NCBI GenBank assembly: GCA_023213315.1
Contig: JAKCPI010031721.1
Span: 28,493-92,492, forward strand
Length of the DNA stretch: 64,000 bases
Reading direction: 5' to 3'
Source of the DNA: Euborellia annulipes
Lineage: Eukaryota > Arthropoda > Insecta > Dermaptera > Anisolabididae
Shown: positions 56,670 through 64,000 of the stretch, in pieces
Layout: the number at the start of each line of letters is the position of its first letter
Numbering within the stretch: position 1 is the first letter of the stretch
The notes under the pieces: model-generated
The model's database searches: none
What the model was told of the DNA's origin: nothing
The model's input: only the letters and a program-made list of their open reading frames with translations
Program-made: the position numbers and the translations under genes

Positions 56670-56763
56670 AATATATGAAATAAATAAAGACAAATTTAAT
56701 TTTCTTTATTGTTTTTCTGGCTGCCTGGATACCCTCACTACTCAATTATTATTAGTATACTGA

Positions 56764-56850
56764 TGGGGGCTCGCTGGGGTAGCGAGCTAGGGTGTCGGCT
56801 TCTACAAAGAAGATCTCTGTTCAAATTCTCGGCATGCGGGATCTTTTTCA

Positions 56851-56881
<31 letters not shown>

Positions 56882-57588
56882 ATTCACACTTTTTTCTCAT
56901 TCATACTCACACTCACACACGCATTCACACAGTCTTTTCGGCAACTCAGGCCATATAAGACATTTACGATAACCGTTATTGATTTAATATACATATTGGG
57001 GGTCCAGACATTCTTATTTAAGCCATTTGGTATCCAATTGTCTTAAATAAAATCATAGGACTGCCTGGGGTCCGAACCCGCGACGTTTGGTATATGAGGT
57101 TAGCACGCTAACCTCTACACCAAGCCCCAAGGGCATCTTTTTCATTAAATAAAAATATTTATTTAATGTAAACAAATCCTCAAGCAGGCACTGGATTGGA
57201 ATATTGGATCTTACCACAATAGCCCCCAGGCAACTCTACGAGGAGAGGGAGTTGCTGTGACATCCCGTTCTGTGGAAGGGACGTTAAGAAGGCTCCCTCT
57301 CAGTGAGGCATTCTTCGAAAGGAGTCGGTGCTGAGGAAGTCCCTCCTCAAACTAGGACATCCTCCCTAGCATAGAAGAGATTGGAACCAGAAATAATGAT
57401 TAGTTCACTAGATAGAGACGAAAGCAAGAAGAGGAGTTAGAGATAGGAAATAATGTAATGCCTCACGGGGTGCCGGTAGATGTCTACAGCCAGAGGCCGG
57501 TTGGTTTTGAGGTGTGTGTCTCCGTGCACGAAAGCACCTCGGCTAAATAAATGGGGATCCCGATAGGAATTTCAAATAATAATAATTC
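56764..57588 (+). mobile_element. SINE A, full length, carrying SINE B
   Basis: Head GGCTCGCTGGGGTAGCGAGC, box B region TGTTCAAATTC, break at 56855, resuming TAAATAAAAATATTTATTTA and ending GATCCCGATAGGAATTTC plus an AAT tail. Confidence 0.85.
56856..57133 (-). mobile_element. SINE B, full length, with 11-bp target duplication
   Basis: ATCTTTTTCAT on both sides (about 56841-56854 and 57134-57145). T tract, CATTCACACTTTTTTCTC, CGGCAACTCAGGCC, GGGGTCCGAACCCGC (box B), ending in head CACCAAGCCCCAAGGGC. Confidence 0.85.
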
Positions 57589-57631
57589 TCATCTTTAATA
57601 ATTAATGACCGTAAAAATTAAAAATTCTTTG

Positions 57632-57703
57632 TTTATATGCCTGATGATGGTCTGATATGAGACCGAAACTGAGATTTTGCAAATCACTCGTCTCCCAAAT
57701 AAA
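57632..57703 (+). ncRNA. Hammerhead ribozyme, type I with long stem III
   Basis: Core CTGATGA (57641-57647). Stem II GGTCT/AGACC with loop GATATG. GAAA 57665-57668. Stem III starts AC/GT, then GAG/CTC and ATTT/AAAT around a TGC loop, ending at GTC with cleavage after C57692. Outer stem I TTTAT/ATAAA is spaced by an internal loop. The bulges in stem III make this a model to be tested. Confidence 0.6.
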
Positions 57704-57850
57704 TTTCCCTACAAAAATTAAAAAAAAAAAATTTTTTAACAGGGCATCTAATACCTCCATCAACCTTTTACAATTTATTTCATTGTCTGAAATATTTTTA
57801 GCATGACACCAAGGGCGGATCCAGAGGAGTTTCTTGGGGAGGAGGGGGGG

Positions 57851-57932
57851 CAATCTGGTGGTGTGACTGGTCGCACAAAGCACAATTTTTCTTAATTTCG
57901 GTAATTTAAAGGCGCATTCTGTACTTGTTTTC
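57851..57932 (-). mobile_element. H element closing-hairpin relic
   Basis: CAATCTGGTGGTGTGACTGG, CGCACAAAGCACAATTTTTC and TTTCGGTAATTTAAAG; body missing. Confidence 0.5.
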
Positions 57933-58782
57933 CAGAATATATATAAAAACCAAATTTTAAATTATTAATTTTTCTCGGGGGGGGGGGGGGGGTAATTACC
58001 CCTTTCCGCCCTTGGAAGACACTCCCAATTAAGTGTTGATTTATAATCAATAAATAATTTGAAACAAATAACTGAGTGTATAATATGGAGCCTGTATTTA
58101 AATTCAATGTTAAATGTTCAAATTCCCGGATTTTACGCATCCTTCTTTATTATATTATTACTTTAGATATGAATTTTATCTCGTTGAATCTAATTTAGTT
58201 GGAGTAATTTTTTTTGTGCGTAATAAAAATATTCTTTTCTACACAGTAAAAAAAAAAAAATTAATATAAAATGAAAATAGCATATAGAGCTACTACACAC
58301 ATACTAACACTCTGAAAATAAGATAAGAGTCATACATACACATTTTGAAATTTAATTTTTAAATCAAATATTTATAAATTGGGTGCGGTGGCGGTGCGGG
58401 ATATAAAATACGTATTTATTTTGTGTTAATTTCATTCATTTTTGGATGATAATAATTCCCAAGAGAGAGGGAACGTGACATTGACGTTGGACATTAAAAA
58501 AATACGGTACTTATAATAATTATACATTGCCAAAATATTATTATAACAAAGTGTAAATATTAATTTTATGAAAAAGTGCTAAAACAAAAAAAAAAAGTAA
58601 AAAGTTGAAGGAGAAAAAAATAAAATGTGACGTGTGCTATGTGTTTAATTCATTTCAAACAAAAATATATTGTGTAGATGACGTCATCTCAGTGCACCGA
58701 AGCACAGTGGTCATTTGAAAAAAAAATTTAGTATTATCTCAAACTATTCTAAAATTATTTTATCAATAGGCCTTTATTTATT
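57933..58782. other. Unassigned AT-rich stretch
   Basis: G run at 57977-57991. No gene or known repeat seen. Confidence 0.4.
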
Positions 58783-58997
58783 ACTAGCCAGGACCCCTCG
58801 ACCCCTGGACCCCCCGCCAGCTGGCTCGGGCCTTTCTTCACCTTTTTTAATTATGAGAAACTGGCTGGCGTCTAGAAAGGGGGTTTGGTATCCAAATGCC
58901 CTAAATAAAATTATCGGACTGCCTGGGGTCCGAACCCGCGACGTTTGGTATACGAGGTTACCACGCTAACCCCTAAACCAAGACCCGAGGGCTCGCC
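58783..58997 (-). repeat. Repeat D unit joined to truncated SINE B
   Basis: CTAGCCAGGACC ... CCAGCTGGCTCGGGCC and AACTGGCTGGCGTCTAGA, followed immediately by a SINE B head-half (GGTATCCAAATGCCCTAAAT to AACCAAGACCCGAGGGC). Confidence 0.65.
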
Positions 58998-59022
58998 ATA
59001 ATTATGAAAAGAAAATTATTAT

Positions 59023-59276
59023 TTTTTTTTTTTTTTTTTATAAAAAAACATTCACACTTTTTTCTCATTCACACTCACATTCACACACACATTCAGACAG
59101 TCTTTTCGGCAACTTAGGCCATTTAAGACTTTGACGATAACCGTTGTAGAGAATATATCTATTTAAGCCATCTGGTATCCAAATGGCTTAAATAAAATCA
59201 TCGGACTGCCTGGGTCCGGACCCGCGACGTTTGGTATAAGAGGTAGGCGCGCTACCTACTACGCCAAACTCGAGGG
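59023..59276 (-). mobile_element. SINE B, variant-head subfamily
   Basis: T tract, CATTCACACTTTTTTCTC, CTTTTCGGCAACTTAGGCC, GGACTGCCTGGGTCCGGACC, ending GCTACCTACTACGCCAAACT. This head matches the copy at 46758-48083. Confidence 0.8.
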
Positions 59277-59285
59277 GCGAGAAAA

Positions 59286-59570
59286 TTTTTTTTTTTTTTT
59301 TTTTTTTTTTAAACATTCACACTTTTTTCTCATTCATACTCACACTCACACACGCATTCACACAGTCTTTTCGGCAGCTCAGGCCATATAAGACATTTAC
59401 GATAACCGTTATTTATGAATTTATATATATTAGGGTCCAGGCATTTTTATTTAAGCCATCTGGTATCCAGATGGCTTAAATAAAATCATCGGACTGCCTG
59501 GGGTCCGAACCCGCGACGTTTGGTAAACGAGGTTAGCACGCTAACCTCTACACCATGCCCCGAGGGCAAC
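59286..59570 (-). mobile_element. SINE B, full length
   Basis: T tract (about 26), CGGCAGCTCAGGCC, GACTGCCTGGGGTCCGAACC, head ACCATGCCCCGAGGGC. Directly follows another SINE B in the same orientation. Confidence 0.85.
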
Positions 59571-59577
59571 GAGAAAA

Positions 59578-59845
59578 TTATTATTACTACCTATTCCATT
59601 CCAGTGCCTTCTTGAGGATTTGTTTACATTCAAAGAATACACATCTGCAAAGAATACACAAATATTTCTCTATACATTTCCTATGGAGGGAAATCGTAAC
59701 TTTAAGAATTAATAACTCAAAAAGCTATAGGAATTTCGGGATCCTAGTATTTTTCCGGGACTCTCCATAACGTGCTCTATAAGACTGCAAAATTTTGTTT
59801 CAAAATTCCATTGGGAAGATGGTCAAACAGAGCGTGACAGACGGG
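59578..59845 (-). repeat. Element C copy
   Basis: From CCAGTGCCTTCTTGAGGATT to GGTCAAACAGAGCGTGACAG. Confidence 0.75.
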
Positions 59846-60039
59846 CCGAAAAAACAAAGGCAAAAATGTCGATTTTCAATTTTAGGGGCAAAACAACATA
59901 ATCTCGATATATTTTTTGTTTTTATAAGAATTTCCAAAAAAATAGAGAAAAGTTAAAACAGAAAGATTAAATTTAAAATTTTAGAAATTTGGCATTAATA
60001 AAATTTTTTTGACATTTTTGTCTTTCTTTTATTTAAATT

Positions 60040-60318
60040 GTATATATAATTCGCTAATGTCCGTCTGTCACGCTCTATTTAGGCAACTTCCCGTTGGAAT
60101 TTTGAAATGAAATTTTATATGCATGAAGAGGACGTTTTCGGGATTACAGGAAAATTATTTCCATCCCGAAATTCTTATAACTTTTTGAGTTATTAATTCT
60201 TAAAGTTACGATTTCTCCCATAGGAAATCTATAGAGAAATATTTATGTATTCTTTTCATTTGTGAATGTAAAACAAATCCTCAAGCAGGCACTGGATTGG
60301 AATGGAATAATAATAATT
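60040..60318 (+). repeat. Element C copy
   Basis: TATATAATTCGCTAATGTCC, AACTTCCCGTTGGAATTTTG, AAATCCTCAAGCAGGCACTGG and an AATAATAATAAT tail. Its tail abuts the SINE B head. Confidence 0.75.
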
Positions 60319-60574
60319 TTCTTTTCAGCCCACGGGGCGTGGCGTAGAGGTTAGCGTGCTAACCTCATATACCAAACGTCGCGGGTAGGGATGAAACGAT
60401 ACCACTGAAGTATCGATACTTTTACTCGATACAGGTATCGGTCGCAAAGTATCGAGTACCTACTCGGTATCGATTGAAAAGTATCGATACTTACTCGTAT
60501 CGGTCAATTTTTTCGTACAATTAAAGATAAGCAAAAACAGCAGTAGGCCTAAGTACTGATATTATCAAGATTCG

Positions 60575-60905
60575 CAGAAACTTTACAGCCAGGAGATTAA
60601 ATAAAAATCTTTTATTTAATTTCTATTTGCTGACGTTTCGGTCCCCAATCAAGACATTCAACAGCGGAGACCTCCGAGTAGCAAGTACCGGTATATGATA
60701 ATATTTTTGTACATATCAAAGTAAAAAGAAATTGTATATTTTTTTTAATTGCAATGAATATTAAAATACCTATGATCGTGTCTAATTGACAATATTTGCC
60801 ATGATGAAGGTCGTGATTGGGGAGCGAAACGTCGGCAAATAGAAATTAAATAAATTTTTTTATTTAATCACCTGGTTCAAAGTCCCTGCGAATCTTGATT
60901 AAATC
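60575..60905. mobile_element. PLE-like palindromic mini-element
   Basis: CAAGATTCGCAGAAACTTT / AAAGTCCCTGCGAATCTTG at the edges. AATTTCTATTTGCTGACGTTTCG is mirrored by CGAAACGTCGGCAAATAGAAATT. The minus core (60624-60668) is decayed. Confidence 0.65.
60794..60840 (+). ncRNA. Hammerhead ribozyme with inactivating core change
   Basis: Stem I ATTTGCC/GGCAAAT is seven perfect pairs (60794-60800, 60834-60840). GAAA 60826-60829, ACGT, cleavable C60833. The core reads ATGATGA where CTGATGA is expected; C3 is needed for activity, so it is probably dead. Stem II is poor. Confidence 0.6.
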
Positions 60906-60984
60906 TCCATAAAACATCAAGTTCTTGAAAAAAAAAACAACGATGACTAATAAAAAAATTCAGTTTTAGATATACTACCCAAAA

Positions 60985-61392
60985 ATCATAATCTCTTCTA
61001 CAGGTATTACCATGGCCAATGCTCTGCCGAATTAAAATCAATTATCCCACCCAATGCAACATATTCACGGAACACAAGAGAGGCATCTTCCCAGCATCCC
61101 TATGCTGTTCAGATCACGACTAACAGAACAAAACAATTTCATTCTTCCTTTGTCCCCATGACCTCCCGTGATTGGAACAAGCTCCCTGCGTCTATCTTCC
61201 CCAAAACCTATAATCTTCAAACGTTCAAGTCTAACCTCAACAGGCATCTTCTCAGTTCCCGCAGTTGAGTTTCCCCTTTATGCTTCTCCTTTTGTTTTTA
61301 TTTTCTTCCTGGCTGCATGTGTCTATTGGTCATTATAGGTCTTCGGACCTTATGCACCCATTCCAAAAAAAAAAAAAAAAAAAAAAAAAAAA
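60985..61392 (+). pseudogene. LINE 3' end, same family as 32400-33299
   Basis: Begins CTCTTCTACAGGTATTACCA, encodes SSFVPMTSRDWNKLPASIFP and TFKSNLNRHLLSSRS (RT C-terminus), then the 3' UTR and poly-A (about 28 A). Severely 5'-truncated. Less mutated than the 32400 copy: the DWNKLPAS frame is intact here. Confidence 0.8.
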
Positions 61393-61762
61393 CTTTTCAA
61401 GGTGTTTCCCAGTTAAACACTTTTATAATAAAAATTAAAATACAGCGGTACAAACCATTCCACTTATTTCTATTGTAAATAAGAACAAATGTACGTAAAT
61501 GTTCATCCAACCTAACTAATCATCGCGTACGAGGACCGAGTATTTTTGACCGATACTTACTTGGTACTCGATTCCAAAGTATCGATTCTAAAAGTACTTG
61601 GTATCGAAAGAAAAGTATCGAGTAAGTACTTGTATTTACTCGTATCGTTTCATCCCTAGTCGCGGGTTCGGACCCCAGGCAGTCCGATGATTTTATTTAA
61701 GCCATCTGGATACCAGATGGCTTAAATAAAAATGCCTGGACCCTAATATATATAAATTCATA

Positions 61763-62316
61763 ATTTATTTATTTTTGAAATTCCTATCGGGATCCCCGTT
61801 TATTTACCCGAGGTGCTTTCGTGCACGAAGACACACACCTCAAACCCAACCGGCCTCTGGCCGTAGCCATCTACCGGCACCCCGTGAAGTTACACCATTT
61901 CCTATCTCTAGCTCCTCCTCCTGCTCTCGTCTCTAGCTAGTGAACTAATCCTTATTTCTGGTTCCAACCGGCTCCTTATATACAACCTCTTCTATGCTAT
62001 GGAGGATGTCCTAGTTGAGGAGGGACTCTCTCAGCACCGGCGTGTAGCCTACTCCTTTCGAAGAATGCATCACTGAGAGGGAACCTTCTTTAAGTCCCTT
62101 CCACAGGACGGGATGTCACAGCAACTCCCTCTCCTCGTAGAGTTGCCTGAGGGCTATTGTGAAAAGATCCTATATTCCAATCCAGGGCTTGCTTGAGAAT
62201 TTGTTTACATTAAATAAATATTTTTATTTAATGAAAAATCCCACATGCCAAGGATTTGAACAGGGATCTTCTTTGCAGAAAGCTGACACCCTAGCTCACT
62301 ACACCAGCGAGCCCTC
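61763..62316 (-). mobile_element. SINE A, full length, 12-bp target duplication
   Basis: TATAAATTCATA lies on both sides (61751-61762, 62317-62328). Begins with an ATTT-repeat tail and CCTATCGGGATCCCCG, ends with the head CACTACACCAGCGAGCCC. Confidence 0.9.
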
Positions 62317-62445
62317 TATAAATTCATAAATAACGGTTATCGTAAATGTCTTATATGGCCTGAGCTGCCGAAAAGACAGTGTGAATGTGTGTGTGAGTGT
62401 GAGTGAGAAAAAGTGTGAATGTTTAAAAAAAAAAAAAAAAAAAAA

Positions 62446-62624
62446 TTTCTTTTCATAATTATTTATTTACCCGTTTAAGCCATAGGCCATTGGGTTCTTT
62501 TCATAATTAAGAAGAAAAGGCGAGAGTCCAGGGGGGGCGTGATATGGATTTGTGTTAAATTTACTTTAAAATGTTTAAGTTATTTCATACTAAAATGTTT
62601 AATAAATTACAGTATCATTAAAAT
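62446..62624. repeat. Repeat D scrap and a dispersed repeat piece
   Basis: AATTAAGAAGAAAAGGCGAG with GGGGGG (62500-62540), then TGATATGGATTTGTGTTAAA and GTTTAAGTTATTTCATACTA, matching 38576-38655. Confidence 0.55.
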
Positions 62625-63150
62625 TTTTTTTTATTTGAAATTCCTATCGGGATCCCCGTTTATTTCCCCGAGGTGCTTTCGTGCACGAAGACACACGCCT
62701 CAAACCCAACCGGCCTCTGGCCGTAGGCATCTACCGGTACCCCGTGAAGTTACATCATTTCCTATCTCTAACTCCCCCCTCCTGCTTTTGTCTCTAGCTA
62801 GTGAACTAATCCTTATTTCTGGTTCCAACCTCTTCTATGCTAGGGAGGATGTCCTAACTTGAGGAGGAACTCCCTCAGCATCGACTCCTTTCGAAGAATG
62901 CATCACTGAGAGGGGGAACCTTCTTTACGTCCCTACCACAGAGCGGGATGTCACAGTAACTCCCTCTCCTCGTAGAGTTGCCTGGGGGTTGTTGTGGTGA
63001 GATCCAATATTCCAATCCAGTGCCTGCTTGAGGATTGTTTACATTAAATAAATATTTTGATTTAATGAAAAATCCCTCACGCCTAGTGGTTTGAACAGGG
63101 ATCTTCTTTGTAGAAGCCGACACCCTAGCTCACTACACCAGCGAGCCCCA
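62625..63150 (-). mobile_element. SINE A, full length, 14-bp target duplication
   Basis: AGTATCATTAAAAT lies on both sides (62611-62624, 63151-63164). The uninterrupted target sequence is present at about 38648, confirming the boundaries. Ends with the head CACTACACCAGCGAGCCCC. Confidence 0.9.
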
Positions 63151-63164
63151 AGTATCATTAAAAT

Positions 63165-63931
63165 AAATTAGTATAAGTCTTCTGAAGAATAAACTATTTT
63201 TGATGCGCAGTGTATTTCGACAGTAAAATAGGCCTAACTCGTCTCTCTATCTCTCTTCGCTTTAAAATAGAGTTTTCGTTTCACCATTTGTGAATTTAAC
63301 ATAATAAAATTATCATATATTCTTTTATTCCTTATCCAAAAACATAATGTATAATTAACGGGAGCCATTAAAGAGTCACAAGCAGCGGAGAAATATTAGA
63401 TATAGGCATAGGAATTAGAGAGAGAGAGAGCAAAGTAGCAGCAAACTCTCCTCCTATTTACTTGCTTTAATTTTATATTTATTTTTCGGATTAAAAAAGT
63501 TTTAACGTCGAGCCGGAAATCAAAGCCCCCCGCCGTCGCCATTCTAAGATAAACGTATTATCTCTTATCGCCTTCTTAATTTCCATCTCTTCTTCTTCTT
63601 CTGCTTTGTAAATAAGATCCCCTCCTCCGTAGAGGACAGATTTCTAAAACGAGTATAGAAACAAAGGTGGGAGGGGTGATGGGGGTTATTTCAATTCACT
63701 CCCATTGTATCAAATTTTTAATTAACATTCCACAAGTGCAGTCTGCTGGTTTGGGTTGTTATAGATTTTCAAGGTTGTCTGTCTGTTCACGGGGCGGAGG
63801 GGGAGTTCCCCCCCCCCTCTCTCCTCCTATACTCTATGCTTGACTAACTCTGGGAATGCTTATCATAACAAAAGATGAGGGCAATCTTGATATGAAGATA
63901 ATAACATAGTGGGGGGAATAACAAAAAAACA
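63165..63931. other. Unassigned stretch
   Basis: GA repeat (63417-63430), CTT repeat (63588-63602), C run (63809-63817). No gene recognised. Confidence 0.45.
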
Positions 63932-64000
63932 TTACACAGGTCAACAAAAAATTTTTTTTTGGCGAACACTCTTCCTATGCTGGAATTCTAGACACCGAAA
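63932..64000 (+). mobile_element. Left end of the 5489-type TIR element, cut by window edge
   Basis: TTACACAGGTCAACAAAAAA, a T run, and ATGCTGGAATTCTAGACACC match 5489-5560 with small changes. Confidence 0.7.

Larger units (their letters stand above)
56318..56745. mobile_element. Palindromic PLE-like mini-element with two intact hammerheads
   Basis: About 205-bp arms, almost perfect inverted copies: TTGAGTAGTGAGG / CCTCACTACTCAA at the edges, GGCAGCCAGAAAAACAATAA mirrored, and the centre at 56530-56545 between two GTCGGATGGCATGAC copies. Each arm carries a complete hammerhead. The mirrored open frames on both strands are by-products of the palindrome. No RT or endonuclease. Confidence 0.8.
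60386..61658. mobile_element. hAT-like element, TAGGG ends, 8-bp target duplication
   Basis: TAGGGATGAAACGATACC and GTATCGTTTCATCCCTA are inverted ends. GTCGCGGG flanks both (60378-60385, 61659-61666). Sub-terminal AAGTATCGATACTT-like repeats on both sides. Interior: a PLE-like palindrome (60575-60905) and a LINE 3' end (60985-61392). No transposase. Confidence 0.85.
60328..62445 (+). mobile_element. SINE B split by hAT and by SINE A
   Basis: Three pieces of one plus-strand SINE B: 60328-60385 (box A region GCGTGGCGTAGAGGTTAGCG), 61659-61762 (box B region GCGGGTTCGGACCCC) and 62317-62445 (GATAACGGTTATCG-type middle, CGAAAAGACAGTGTGAATGT and an A tail). Removing both insertions with one copy of each target duplication restores a continuous SINE. 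Confidence 0.85.

Noticed and set aside
56318..56745. 96- and 91-codon frames on opposite strands, nearly identical
   Set aside because: They are the two arms of one palindrome read outward and contain the ribozyme; not protein genes.
2089..63150. tRNA genes at SINE heads
   Set aside because: Only box A/B resemblance; acceptor and anticodon stems do not close and each is followed by the same SINE body.

Overview
This is an AT-rich, intron-bearing eukaryotic window dominated by transposable elements. The one convincing host gene is a divergent ionotropic receptor (IR, a variant ionotropic glutamate receptor) on the minus strand at 24494-27707. IRs occur in protostomes, so the source is a protostome animal, most likely an arthropod. 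I cannot resolve the species. No bacterial operons, CRISPR arrays, rRNA genes or intact tRNA genes are visible.

Layout: 1-245, a 40-bp tandem satellite. 537-23237, dense copies of a hairpin-ended non-autonomous element (called 'H element' here), many microsatellites, two copies of a tRNA-derived SINE ('SINE A'), a hAT MITE with a perfect 8-bp target duplication, a short-LTR Ty3/Gypsy relic and a large fold-back. 23851-27707, the IR gene; its single intron carries a terminal-inverted-repeat element filled with a 175-bp higher-order repeat. 28000-51200, SINE A, a second tRNA-derived family ('SINE B'), a repeat with the shared tail CAATCCAGTGCCTGCTTG ('element C'), GC-rich 98-bp repeats ('repeat D'), PIF/Harbinger-like, Tc1/mariner-like and hAT-like MITEs, and LINE fragments. 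52337-55850, two almost identical Penelope-like element (PLE) copies head to head, encoding reverse transcriptase plus a GIY-YIG endonuclease. 56000-63200, deeply nested SINEs, hAT, LINE and PLE-derived pieces.

The most striking theme is hammerhead ribozymes. At least eleven places show the hammerhead core (CUGANGA, stem II, GAAA, stem III, cleavage triplet), and several have clean compensating stems. They lie in PLE-type repeat ends, most often as head-to-head pairs inside palindromic mini-elements without any coding sequence. The PLE presumably supplies the enzymes, and the short palindromes look like its non-autonomous, ribozyme-bearing relatives. This grouping is inferred from shared architecture and has not been tested. 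Element names (H element, SINE A/B, element C, repeat D) are local labels made for this window.
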